Shown piece after piece: positions 10,758-18,513 of a DNA stretch of 64,000 bases. The notes below the pieces were generated by a model. The model was given only the letters and a program-made list of their open reading frames with translations. It was not told the DNA's origin and ran no database searches. Made by a program: the position numbers and the translations under genes. Each line of letters opens with the position of its first letter. Position 1 is the first letter of the stretch. Source of the stretch: Streptomyces sp. NBC_01268 (GTDB lineage: Bacteria; Actinomycetota; Actinomycetes; Streptomycetales; Streptomycetaceae); NCBI RefSeq assembly GCF_036240795.1, contig NZ_CP108454.1:2914001-2978000 (forward strand), in the 5' to 3' direction.

Positions 10758-12692
10758 CTACCGCGCCCTCGCCACCCCCGCCTTCCTCGTCGGCCCCAGC
10801 CTCGTCGCCCCGATCCGCGTCCCGCCGATCCGGGCCGCCATCCGCGTCGCGCCCGACGCCGTGACGTACTGCTCGCGCACCTCCCGGTACCGCATCAGCT
10901 CCGCCGCGACGGGGTCGAGGACCCGGGCCCTGCCGCACGCGGCAGCCGCCTCGCGCAGGCGGCGTTCGGCGTCCTGGCCGTAGCGCCGGGCCGGGCCCCG
11001 TACCGCCGCCGCGCAGGCCCACTCGACCAGCGGGCCGCCGACGATCCCGGCGATCATGATCAGTACGGGCGGCCACAGCAACGGCTCCACCACGCCCACG
11101 ATCTGGGCCACCAGCCACAGCGCGCCGAAGATCTGCAGGAACGTCATCACCACCTGCGCGAAGACCGCGGCCGGCCACCACGCGGGCCGCGGCGGCCGGG
11201 CCGCCGGGTCGCCCAGGGACACGGTCAGTTCGTCCAGCGCCTCCGGCAGTCCGCAGGCGCCCCGCAGCGCCGCCTCGCGCACGGCGTGCGCCCACGGTCC
11301 GGGCAGTCCGCGCGAGGCCTCGTCGGAGACGATCCGCACCGCCTGCTCCACCCGCTGGCGGGCGGTCAGCTCGTCCTCGACCGGGTTCTCCAGGCGGGGA
11401 TCGGTACTGCCGTGCGCGCGGACCCGCTCGTACCAGCGGTACAGCCGCAGCCACGGCGTGCCGCAGGCGCGGATGGCGCCGCGCCGCCAGACGCGTTCGG
11501 CGGCCTCGCCCGCTGCCTGGGCGCCGACGGCGAGCGCGAGGCGGTCGGCGAACTCCTCCCGGGCCCGCTCCCCCAGACCGGGCCGGCCGTCCGCCACGTA
11601 CACCGGCCGCAGCCGGGACGCCGCGGCGTCCACGTCGGCGGACAGGCGCCGTTCGGGCGCGGTGCGGTCCTGCACGAACCGTCCGAGGAGCTCGCGCAGT
11701 TCCGGCACGCCGTCCCCGGTGAGGGCGGACAGGGCGAGGACGGTCGCGCCGGGCTCGCCGTGCTCCCCGAGGGCCATGCCGTCCTCGTCGAGGAGGCGGC
11801 GCAGGTCGTCGAGGACGAGGTCGGCGGCCTCCGTGCCGAGCCGGTCGGTCTGGTTGAGGACCACGAAGGTGATCTCGGCGTGCCCGGCGAGCGGCCGCAG
11901 ATAGCGCTCGTGCAGGGCGGCGTCCGCGTACTTCTCGGGGTCCACCACCCAGATCACCGCGTCCACCAGCCCGAGCAGCCGGTCGACCTGGTCGCGGTGG
12001 GCGGTGACGGCCGAGTCGTGGTCGGGCAGGTCGATGAGGACGAGGCCCTGGAGTTCGGCGTCGGCCGCGCCGCCCGCGAGCGGCCTGCGGCGCAGCCGCC
12101 CGGGGATGCCGAGCCGGTCGAGCAGGCCCGCGGAGCCCTCCGACCAGCTGAGGGCGATGGGCGCGGACGTGGTGGGGCGGCGCAGTCCGGTGTCGGACAC
12201 GGGCACGCCTGCGAGCGCGTTGAAGAGGGTGGACTTGCCGCTGCCGGTGGCCCCGGCGATGGCGACGACGGTGTGGCGCGCGGAGAGCCGCTGCCGCGCG
12301 GCGGCCTCGTCGAGCACCCGGCCCGCCTCGGCGAGGGCGTCGTTCTCGACCCGGGTGCGGGAGAGGCCGACGAGTTCGTGGAGGGCGTCGAGCCGGGTGC
12401 GCAGGGCTCCGCCGTAGACCCCGCCGAGCACCGGGAGCCCGTCCGCGTCGTCGTCGCCGTCCCGCACCGCGCCGACGCCCTCCGCCCCCTTGGGAGCGGC
12501 CCGTTCGGCGGCCCGGCGCGCGATGAGCCCGTCGTCCCAGCGCGAGCCGCCGGGTCCGCGCCCGTCTCCGCGCTCCTGATCGGCACCGCGGGGCCCGTCG
12601 CTCCCAGGGGAGCCTCCGTTCCCGCCGCCCGCGCCCCGGTCCCCCGCCCCGTCGTCCACTCCACTTCCGGTGTCGCTCCCTGCGTCACTCAC
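10758..12692 (-). CDS. dynB: Dynamin-like GTPase with membrane segments, DynB type (644 aa)
   Basis: A Gly/Asp-rich N terminus (1-60) is followed by a dynamin-type GTPase domain: G1 AGATGSGKST (about 145-154), G3 LIDLPDHDS (about 215-223) and a G4-like NQTD (about 282). A helical middle is followed by two to three hydrophobic helices (about 505-560, from PAWWPAAVFAQVVMTFLQIF onwards) and a basic tail. In Streptomyces, DynB and DynA are dynamin-like proteins that stabilise FtsZ rings at sporulation septa. The gene starts with GTG only 4 bp after the dynA stop. YfjP-family GTPase is the generic name; the DynB call rests on the paired arrangement and membrane helices. Confidence 0.88.
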   Translation of the reverse strand: MSDAGSDTGSGVDDGAGDRGAGGGNGGSPGSDGPRGADQERGDGRGPGGSRWDDGLIARRAAERAAPKGAEGVGAVRDGDDDADGLPVLGGVYGGALRTRLDALHELVGLSRTRVENDALAEAGRVLDEAAARQRLSARHTVVAIAGATGSGKSTLFNALAGVPVSDTGLRRPTTSAPIALSWSEGSAGLLDRLGIPGRLRRRPLAGGAADAELQGLVLIDLPDHDSAVTAHRDQVDRLLGLVDAVIWVVDPEKYADAALHERYLRPLAGHAEITFVVLNQTDRLGTEAADLVLDDLRRLLDEDGMALGEHGEPGATVLALSALTGDGVPELRELLGRFVQDRTAPERRLSADVDAAASRLRPVYVADGRPGLGERAREEFADRLALAVGAQAAGEAAERVWRRGAIRACGTPWLRLYRWYERVRAHGSTDPRLENPVEDELTARQRVEQAVRIVSDEASRGLPGPWAHAVREAALRGACGLPEALDELTVSLGDPAARPPRPAWWPAAVFAQVVMTFLQIFGALWLVAQIVGVVEPLLWPPVLIMIAGIVGGPLVEWACAAAVRGPARRYGQDAERRLREAAAACGRARVLDPVAAELMRYREVREQYVTASGATRMAARIGGTRIGATRLGPTRKAGVARAR

Positions 12693-12696
12693 TGCG

Positions 12697-14376
12697 TCAC
12701 TTCTCCTTCTGCAGTACGGAGAGCGCGGCGATCAGCTCGGCCTGCGGCTCGGGGGTCACGTCGAGGGCTTCGAGGGGGGCGAGGCGCCGGTCGCGTTCGG
12801 TGTGCAGGGCGCGGTCGAGGTACGTGCGGAGCAGTTCGCCGCCCTTGTCGCGGAGGAGCAGGGCGCCCTGGGCACCGAGGAGTTCGGCGAGGCGGTCGCC
12901 CGCGGCGCGGGTGCGGCGGCCGCCGAGGAGGACGGCGGCGAGGAGGGCGGTGAGGGTCTCGTTGTCGGGCGCGGAGGAGGAGGCGCCGCGGCCCCGGCCG
13001 GAGGTCCGTCCGGAGCCGCGTCCGGAGCCCCGGGTGGTGGCGGGGCGTTCCATCCCGCGCACCTCCTCCTCGACCGTCTCCTCCAGGACGCGCCGCCAGC
13101 GCCGTACGGTCATGGCGATCCGCTCGCCGGCGTCCTTGCCGGGGCCGGTCCGGTCGCCGGGGGCGAGCGCGCCGGCGGCGGGTTCGCGGTGCCAGGCGTC
13201 CCGTACCCGCTCGTCGGCGGCGGCGACGGCGCACTGGACGAGCGCGGCGAGGGACTCGACGAGGGCGTCGAGGAGCTCTTCGGCCGTGGTGTCGCGGGGG
13301 TAGCCGCGCCAGCGGGTGCGGGCGTCCCCGGCCAGGACGGCACCACGGCGCACCTGTTCGCGGACCCGCTTCCCCTGTTCCCCGTACGCGCCTTCGACGG
13401 CTCCGCCGAGGCGTACGGCCGCCGCGTACTGGGCGGCGACGGCGCCCGCGAGTTCGGGCATGCGGGTGTCGAGGGAGTCGATGACGCCGGCGGCGGTACG
13501 GCCCACCGCCTGCTGGCGGGCGGCCGGGTCCTGGGCACAGTGGGCGAGCCAGCCGCGCAGCGGCGCGACCGCGGTGTCGGGGAGCAGTCCGCTGCCGCCG
13601 CCCGTGGACTCGGGGAGCTCGGGGATGGTGAACCGGGGCAGGTGGCCGAGCCCGGCCTTGTCGAGGAGGGCCTCGTACTGGCGGGAGACCTCGCCGATGA
13701 CCTGGTGGGGGACGCGGTCGAGGACGGTGACGAGGGTGGCGTCGTACTCCTTCGCCGTACGGAGCAGGTGCCAGGGGACGGCGTCGGCGTAGCGGGAGGC
13801 GGTGGTGACCATGACCCAGATGTCGGCGGCGCAGATCAACTCGGCGGCGAGGAGCCGGTTCTCCACGACGAGGGAGTCGATGTCGGGGGCGTCGAGGAGG
13901 GCGAGGCCGCGGGGCAGGGTGGCGGCGGTCTCGACGCGGAGGGAGTTCTCCTCCTCGGGTTCCTCGCGCTCCTCGATGGGGCGTTCCTCGTCCTGCTGGG
14001 GCAGCCAGACGCGGGTGAGCTGGGGCAGTACGCGCATCCCGGCGAACCAGTGGTGGTCCTCGGGGTGGCAGACCAGTACGGGGGTGCGGGTGGTCGGCCG
14101 CAGCACCCCGGCCTCGCTGACGCGGCGCCCCACCAGCGAGTTGACGAGCGTGGACTTGCCGGCCCCGGTGGACCCGCCGACGACGGCGAGCAGCGGGGCG
14201 TCGGGATCTCTGAGACGGGGCACCAGATAGTCGTCGAGCTGGGCGAGCAGTTCGGCGCGGGTCTGGCGGGCCCGGGGGGCGCCCGGGAGCGGGAGGGGAA
14301 GGCGCACGGCGGCGACACGGTCGCGCAGGGCGGAGAGTGCGTCGATCAGCTGAGGCCGTTCGTCCAAGGTCACCAC
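12697..14376 (-). CDS. dynA: Dynamin-like GTPase, DynA type (559 aa)
   Basis: A P-loop [17 protein letters not shown] lies at about 67-83, a G2-like threonine pair in [11 protein letters not shown], and the G3 segment [10 protein letters not shown] near 175; the remainder is helical, with no clear membrane helix. It is the first gene of the dynA-dynB-ssbB run, with about 300 bp of non-coding sequence upstream that should hold the developmental promoter. DynA proteins act with membrane-bound DynB at FtsZ rings during sporulation-specific division. The protein is rich in Arg and Glu and has a low-complexity stretch [10 protein letters not shown] (about 450) between helical parts. Confidence 0.87.
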   Translation of the reverse strand: MVTLDERPQLIDALSALRDRVAAVRLPLPLPGAPRARQTRAELLAQLDDYLVPRLRDPDAPLLAVVGGSTGAGKSTLVNSLVGRRVSEAGVLRPTTRTPVLVCHPEDHHWFAGMRVLPQLTRVWLPQQDEERPIEEREEPEEENSLRVETAATLPRGLALLDAPDIDSLVVENRLLAAELICAADIWVMVTTASRYADAVPWHLLRTAKEYDATLVTVLDRVPHQVIGEVSRQYEALLDKAGLGHLPRFTIPELPESTGGGSGLLPDTAVAPLRGWLAHCAQDPAARQQAVGRTAAGVIDSLDTRMPELAGAVAAQYAAAVRLGGAVEGAYGEQGKRVREQVRRGAVLAGDARTRWRGYPRDTTAEELLDALVESLAALVQCAVAAADERVRDAWHREPAAGALAPGDRTGPGKDAGERIAMTVRRWRRVLEETVEEEVRGMERPATTRGSGRGSGRTSGRGRGASSSAPDNETLTALLAAVLLGGRRTRAAGDRLAELLGAQGALLLRDKGGELLRTYLDRALHTERDRRLAPLEALDVTPEPQAELIAALSVLQKEK

Positions 14377-14673
14377 ATGTGAAGAATGCCCAATTTTGGA
14401 GGCTTTTTGAAGCGTATTGGGGCCCTACGCGCCGACCGAACGGATGTAGCCGGGAGACCTCAGGCATAACGAGTGCACAACACCCGGCCCGAGTGGCGCG
14501 AAAAGCGCTGCGCGAATCGCACCTGCCTGCGATTATCGGACCGCTTCACCGAACCTCCACATCGTGGCACGCAGGTGAAGCAACCGGGCCAGGGGGATCG
14601 GAGCCCTATCCTTGTCCCGTCAGGCCACACCCGCCCCACCCGCGGACCCCGGCCCACCACCGGGCCGCCGTCG

Positions 14674-14746
14674 GCCCCCGTAGCTCAGCGGATAGAGCAG
14701 GTGCCTTCTAAGCACTTGGCCGCAGGTTCGAGTCCTGCCGGGGGCG
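14674..14746 (+). tRNA. tRNA-Arg (anticodon TCT)
   Basis: The cloverleaf can be folded by hand: acceptor stem GCCCCCG/CGGGGGC, D stem GCTC/GAGC, anticodon stem GGTGC/GCACT with loop CTTCTAA (anticodon TCT at 14707-14709), T stem GCAGG/CCTGC with loop TTCGAGT. CCA is not encoded (GCA follows). It reads AGA/AGG, rare codons in high-GC genomes. A factor-independent terminator follows 9 bp later. Confidence 0.96.
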
Positions 14747-14754
14747 CATGGTTC

Positions 14755-14781
14755 AAGACCCTCCTTCGGGAGGGTCTTTTT
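14755..14781 (+). terminator. Rho-independent terminator after tRNA-Arg
   Basis: A perfect 10-bp stem (14755-14764 with 14769-14778) with a TTCG tetraloop is followed by TTTTT (14777-14781). It is one of the few U-tract terminators in the window. A 14-bp tandem duplication lies downstream at 14840-14867, with no feature attached to it. Confidence 0.93.
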
Positions 14782-14996
14782 GCCTGTCAGGGGCGGTTTC
14801 GGCCTACCGCGAGGGGATCAGGAAGGGGCGCCCCAGTGGCTGGATCCGTCCGGCTGGATCCGTCCGGCTGAAGCCGGTCGGAGGCGGCCCTGGTCTTCCC
14901 GAAGACTCCCGAAGCTTCAGGGCCGCCCGCAGCCCTGCCCCACTCCGGTCCGCGTGCAGACGTCATGCTCGGCCTCGACGTGAACGAAGCCCCAGG

Positions 14997-15548
14997 TCAG
15001 CGACCTGGAGCTTCGTCGGTCTCCAGGGTGGTACCGGCCGACGGGGCCGCGGGGTGGGGGAGTTCGGCGAGGAGGATCTCGGCGGCCTGGGTGACGTTGT
15101 CGGCGTGGACGGCGCGGGCCATGGCCGTGCGGGCGGCCTCGGACGCCGTGTCCGGCGGGACGACCATGAGGGAGAAGTGGTCGTTGTCGCCGCGGGTGAT
15201 CAGGACGGTGTCGTCACCGACGGGGAAGGAGTCGAGGTGCACGACCCGGTCGTCGACGATGAGGCGGGCCGGGATGCCGTTCCAGGCGGAGGCGTCCAGG
15301 CCGACCCGGGTGACGGGCCCGAGGTGCTCGGTCAGGGCGGTGATCAGCGGCGGGATCTCCCGCTCGACGTCACGCGAGCGCGGCCACCACGCGCCGTCGA
15401 GGACGCTCTGCCGGGATCCTGTCGTCTCCAGCCGGAGCAGTGCGGCGCCCGGTCCGATGGCCCGGTGGACCTCGTCCGGCAGGAGGCGCGGAGGCGCGGG
15501 GACGCGGTGGGAGGTGGAGCCTGCATCGCTCATGATCGATCTGCCCAT
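14997..15548 (-). CDS. DUF5994 family protein, copy 1 (up to 183 aa)
   Basis: The central segment SVLDGAWWPRSRDVEREIP, followed later by NDHFSLMVVPPDTAS, matches the actinobacterial DUF5994 family, whose function is unknown. The protein is soluble, with no signal peptide. It shares this pattern with the gene at 17588-18145 (LLDGAWWPYSRDLSAELPSL; CDLLVIPPETEP), so the two are paralogs flanking a phosphatase gene. The start is uncertain: ATG at 15548, or ATG at 15533 (MSDAGSTSH), which looks more natural; neither has a strong ribosome-binding site. It is transcribed away from the phosphatase. DUF5994 genes often sit near anti-sigma and stress-signalling genes, which is weak contextual evidence. 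Confidence 0.83.
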   Translation of the reverse strand: MGRSIMSDAGSTSHRVPAPPRLLPDEVHRAIGPGAALLRLETTGSRQSVLDGAWWPRSRDVEREIPPLITALTEHLGPVTRVGLDASAWNGIPARLIVDDRVVHLDSFPVGDDTVLITRGDNDHFSLMVVPPDTASEAARTAMARAVHADNVTQAAEILLAELPHPAAPSAGTTLETDEAPGR

Positions 15549-15779
15549 CCACGGGGTGCTTCCGCTGCCGTCCCCTCGGTGGCGCGGCGGGTCCGAGCCG
15601 ACGGGCGGGACGACGGCCCCGTTCTTTCACCGTACTCCGGGTGGGCGCGGGTACGCGCCGCTCCCCGCTGTGGAGCCGCCCGGCACCGGGCTCGTCGGAC
15701 GTACGGTGGACCCACCGGGGGCGCGCCCCCTCGGTCCACCCGCAGAAGCGTCCCCCGGTGCGGAGAGGGCGGTGCCGCC

Positions 15780-16046
15780 TTGGACCGCAACGAACCGGAA
15801 GCCCTGCGGCCACCGGGATACGCGGAGGTCAGCATCGTGGCCGCCTCCCCGGACGCCGCCCGTATGGTGGCCGGCATCCTCCGCCACAGCTTCGTCGGCG
15901 GTGAGCAGCGCAGCTACCCCACTCCGAGCGGCGGCACCCGCCTCCACCTCACCGTCGACACCGCGCACCCCGCGGAACCGGCCCGGTCCCGGCTGGCCAC
16001 CAGCAGGCCCGCGAGCGGCACCGGGCCCCATGCCGAGGAATCCTGA
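15780..16046 (+). CDS. Possible small hypothetical protein (about 88 aa)
   Basis: The frame encodes a compact alpha/beta-looking segment, VSIVAASPDAARMVAGILRH then SFVGGEQRSYPTPSGGTRLH, which reads like a real protein with GC-biased third positions. The initiation codon is uncertain: TTG at 15780 or GTG at 15837 (70 residues). I recall similar short proteins in Streptomyces but cannot name a family. It lies 140 bp upstream of the GAF-phosphatase gene on the same strand and divergently from DUF5994 copy 1. The alternative is intergenic sequence with a chance open frame. Confidence 0.42.
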   Translation: MDRNEPEALRPPGYAEVSIVAASPDAARMVAGILRHSFVGGEQRSYPTPSGGTRLHLTVDTAHPAEPARSRLATSRPASGTGPHAEES

Positions 16047-16186
16047 CCGGCTCTTCCCCCGGGCGGGCACGCGTGGCGGCTCCCGCTGCCGGGGAGCATC
16101 CTGGAAGCCGCACCGCTATGCCCCGGACCGGGCACACGCCGGCACCGGACCAGGCCGTCGGCCGGCCGACCGCTTGGAGGCTCCGG

Positions 16187-17395
16187 ATGACCGTCGGACG
16201 CCATGAGGGCTCCCAGGGAGACGACCGCTCGGAGAGCTTCGGGGAGACGCTGCTGGGCGGGCTCCTGGACCACGCCCACGCGCTGCCGCCCGATGGGGTC
16301 GGACCCTTCGTCGCGGGTACGGTGGCCCGGATCGGGGGCCGGGACGTGCAGATCCTGCTCCAGGACTACGGGCAGCAGAAGCTGGTCCCCCTCACCGGGG
16401 AAGGGCTGAAGGACGGCGAGCCCCTGCCCATCGACGATTCGGAGGCCGGCCGGTGCTTCCTCACCGCCCGGTCGGTCGAGGTCGTGTCGACCGACGGGAC
16501 GCGGCTCCACGTACCGTTGCTGGACGGCGGAGACCAGGCAGGCGTCCTGGCCGTCACCCTGGACACGGTCGACGACGACGACCGCCGCCTCCTGCACAGG
16601 ATCGCCGGCGTGCTCGCCGGCGTGCTGCAGACCAAGAACGGCTGCACCGACCTCTTCTTCCGCACCCGCCGCGGCGAAGCGATGAGCGTCGCCGCCGAGA
16701 TCCAGTGGTCGCTGCTGCCGCCGCTCGCCATGTCGATGCCCCGCGTCGCCGTCGCCGGGGTCTTGGAACCCGCCTACGACGTGGCCGGCGACAGCTTCGA
16801 CTACGCCCTGAACGGGGACGTCCTCCACCTGGCCATGATCGACGCCATGGGCCACGGTCTGGACGCGGCGACCATGGCGACCGTCGCCATCGGCGCGTAC
16901 CGGCACGCCCGCCGGACCAGCGTCGAGCTCTCCGAGATCTACCTCTTCATGGACCGGGCCATCGCCGAACAGTTCGCCCCCGACCATTTCGTCACCGCAC
17001 AGATGCTGCGGCTCGACACCGACACCGGCCGCCTCCAGTGGGTCAACGCCGGCCACCCCGCCCCCATGCTGATCCGCGACCACCGCGTCGTACGCCGCCT
17101 GAACAGCCCCACCACCCTCCCCGTCGGATTCGGCGGAGACCAGCCGCAGATCAGCGAGGTGGCGCTCGCGCCCGGGGACCGGATCCTCTGCTTCACCGAC
17201 GGCCTGGTCGAGGAACACGAAAGCGGGCAGGAGGAGTTCGGCGAGGGGCAGCTGATCGACTGGGTCCACCGACTGGACCAGGCCGACCGGAACGTACGGG
17301 CCGTGGCACGCGACCTGTCCCACACGCTCAGACGGGCCCGCGGCGAGACCACCACCGACGACGCGACCCTCATCCTCGTCGAGTGGCGCGGATGA
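16187..17395 (+). CDS. GAF domain-containing PP2C (SpoIIE/RsbU-type) serine phosphatase (402 aa)
   Basis: An N-terminal GAF-like sensor (about 25-155) precedes a PPM/SpoIIE catalytic domain (about 175-400). Metal-binding signatures are present: YDVAGDSFDYAL, MIDAMGHGLDA, CFTDGLVEEH and TTDDATLILVEW, plus the NAGHPAPML turn; the acidic residues for the two Mn/Mg ions all appear intact. Such phosphatases reactivate anti-anti-sigma factors by dephosphorylation, releasing stress or developmental sigma factors. The start at 16187 has GGAGG six bases upstream. No anti-sigma kinase or antagonist gene is nearby; the neighbours are DUF5994 proteins. The signal sensed by the GAF domain is unknown. Confidence 0.92.
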   Translation: MTVGRHEGSQGDDRSESFGETLLGGLLDHAHALPPDGVGPFVAGTVARIGGRDVQILLQDYGQQKLVPLTGEGLKDGEPLPIDDSEAGRCFLTARSVEVVSTDGTRLHVPLLDGGDQAGVLAVTLDTVDDDDRRLLHRIAGVLAGVLQTKNGCTDLFFRTRRGEAMSVAAEIQWSLLPPLAMSMPRVAVAGVLEPAYDVAGDSFDYALNGDVLHLAMIDAMGHGLDAATMATVAIGAYRHARRTSVELSEIYLFMDRAIAEQFAPDHFVTAQMLRLDTDTGRLQWVNAGHPAPMLIRDHRVVRRLNSPTTLPVGFGGDQPQISEVALAPGDRILCFTDGLVEEHESGQEEFGEGQLIDWVHRLDQADRNVRAVARDLSHTLRRARGETTTDDATLILVEWRG

Positions 17396-17546
17396 CGGCG
17401 CCTGTGCACGTCCGGCGGCACGGCCCACCGGAAGAACCGGCCCCGCCCGCCGCCCCTGTCCGGCCCCGGCGCGGAGTACGTTGGAGGGACCGGGAGCACC
17501 TCGTACACCCGCCCTCACGCGGACGTCGTTCCCGGCGCTCAATAGG

Positions 17547-17570
17547 CCGGGGCGCCCGCAGGCGCCCCGG
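17547..17570. terminator. Perfect 10-bp hairpin just before the second DUF5994 gene
   Basis: Arms 17547-17556 and 17561-17570 pair perfectly around a CGCA loop. The hairpin ends 17 bp before the ATG at 17588, and its right arm abuts the GGGGAC that may serve as ribosome-binding site. It could terminate the phosphatase transcript or limit translation of the next gene. Confidence 0.55.
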
Positions 17571-17587
17571 GGACAGGTCACGGTCTC

Positions 17588-18145
17588 ATGACCAGCCCCG
17601 CCGCTCCCACCCGCCAGGCACGCCTGGCGCTGACACCGCACACCTCCCTGGCCGGCCTGCTGGACGGCGCCTGGTGGCCGTACTCACGCGACCTCTCCGC
17701 TGAACTGCCCTCTCTGGTGGACACGTTGGAGGAACACTGCGGACGCATCACGCGCCTCACGGCGAACCCCGCCTCCTGGCCCGTCGTCCCGCGCGCGGTC
17801 CCCGTCCATGGGCACACCGTGCACGTCGGCTGGTTCACCGAACAGGACAGCGACACGATGATCCTGCTCTCGTCGTACAACCTCCACCGCTGCGACCTGC
17901 TGGTGATTCCCCCCGAGACCGAACCCACCTCCGCCACCCGCCTGATGGCCGCCGCGTCCACCCCTGGCAACCTGCACACCGCAGGCATCCTCATGTCCGA
18001 CGAGGACGCGCCCGACCGCCACCTGCGGGAGGCCCGAGCCGGCGAGGACGCTTCGAAGACGGAAGGCGGGGCCGACGTACGCCCCCACTTCCGCCCCGTC
18101 GTCGGAGCACGCATGATCCCCTTGCCGCGGAACATGCGGAGGTGA
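17588..18145 (+). CDS. DUF5994 family protein, copy 2 (185 aa)
   Basis: This is a paralog of the protein at 14997-15548, with the shared core LDGAWWPYSRDLSAELP, CGRITRLTANPASW and DLLVIPPETEP. It is cytoplasmic and lacks a signal peptide. The last 45 residues (after APDRHLREARAGED) are charged and probably disordered, with no counterpart in copy 1. It lies 192 bp downstream of the phosphatase on the same strand, separated by a strong hairpin. The biochemical role of the family is unknown. Two copies around one PP2C phosphatase suggest, but do not show, that they work in the same signalling pathway. Confidence 0.8.
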   Translation: MTSPAAPTRQARLALTPHTSLAGLLDGAWWPYSRDLSAELPSLVDTLEEHCGRITRLTANPASWPVVPRAVPVHGHTVHVGWFTEQDSDTMILLSSYNLHRCDLLVIPPETEPTSATRLMAAASTPGNLHTAGILMSDEDAPDRHLREARAGEDASKTEGGADVRPHFRPVVGARMIPLPRNMRR

Positions 18146-18287
18146 CGTCGGCCCCAAGTGCCGTCCCCGGCGCGTCGGGGTTGAGGAGCGCTATGAGTCC
18201 GGTGGAGGCCCGCCGGGCCCAGCAGCAGGTCTTTCCCGGGACTCCGAGTCGGTCGTCGCCCAGGGCGACGGCGATGCTCGTCTCCGG

Positions 18288-18374
18288 CTCGATCCGATCG
18301 GCCTGCGCCGCGGCCACTCGATCCGATCGGCCTGCGCCGCGGCCACTCGATCCGATGGGCCTGCGCCGCGGCCA
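18288..18374. repeat. Three tandem copies of a 29-bp unit
   Basis: Copies start at 18288, 18317 and 18346. The first two are identical and the third differs by one base (ATCGG to ATGGG). The unit contains CGATCCGATCGG, partly palindromic, and CGCCGCGGC. It lies in the 368-bp gap 18146-18513, in which I see no convincing gene. Confidence 0.9.
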
Positions 18375-18441
18375 GGAGGAATCCCTGCTTGGTGCGCCCG
18401 TCCCGGAGGTTGACCCACCGTGGTCCGCGCGGGGGCCGCGC

Positions 18442-18476
18442 GCTCGGCGGCCCCGGGGGTTCCGGGGCCGCCGAGC
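18442..18476 (-). terminator. 15-bp hairpin after the FG-GAP protein gene
   Basis: Arms 18442-18456 and 18462-18476 pair perfectly with a 5-nt loop. It lies 37 bp beyond the minus-strand stop at 18514 and faces the plus-strand DUF5994 gene, so it may work in both directions. Confidence 0.72.
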
Positions 18477-18513
18477 TGCGTGGACGTCGAGGGCGATGCG
18501 GGAGGCGGGCGCC

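Noticed and set aside
10563..12953. 796-residue plus-strand frame opposite dynB and ssbB
   Set aside because: Arginine/proline/glycine-rich shadow crossing three real genes; the GTPase motifs are on the minus strand.
14674..14871. tRNA-Arg as integration site of a mobile element
   Set aside because: No integrase, excisionase or duplicated tRNA 3' end was found within the window; downstream genes look chromosomal.
18146..18513. Fragmentary protein coding in the repeat-containing gap
   Set aside because: Short frames on the minus strand (for example around 18150-18300) read like protein in part, but shift frame across the 29-bp repeats and have no start; at most a decayed gene.
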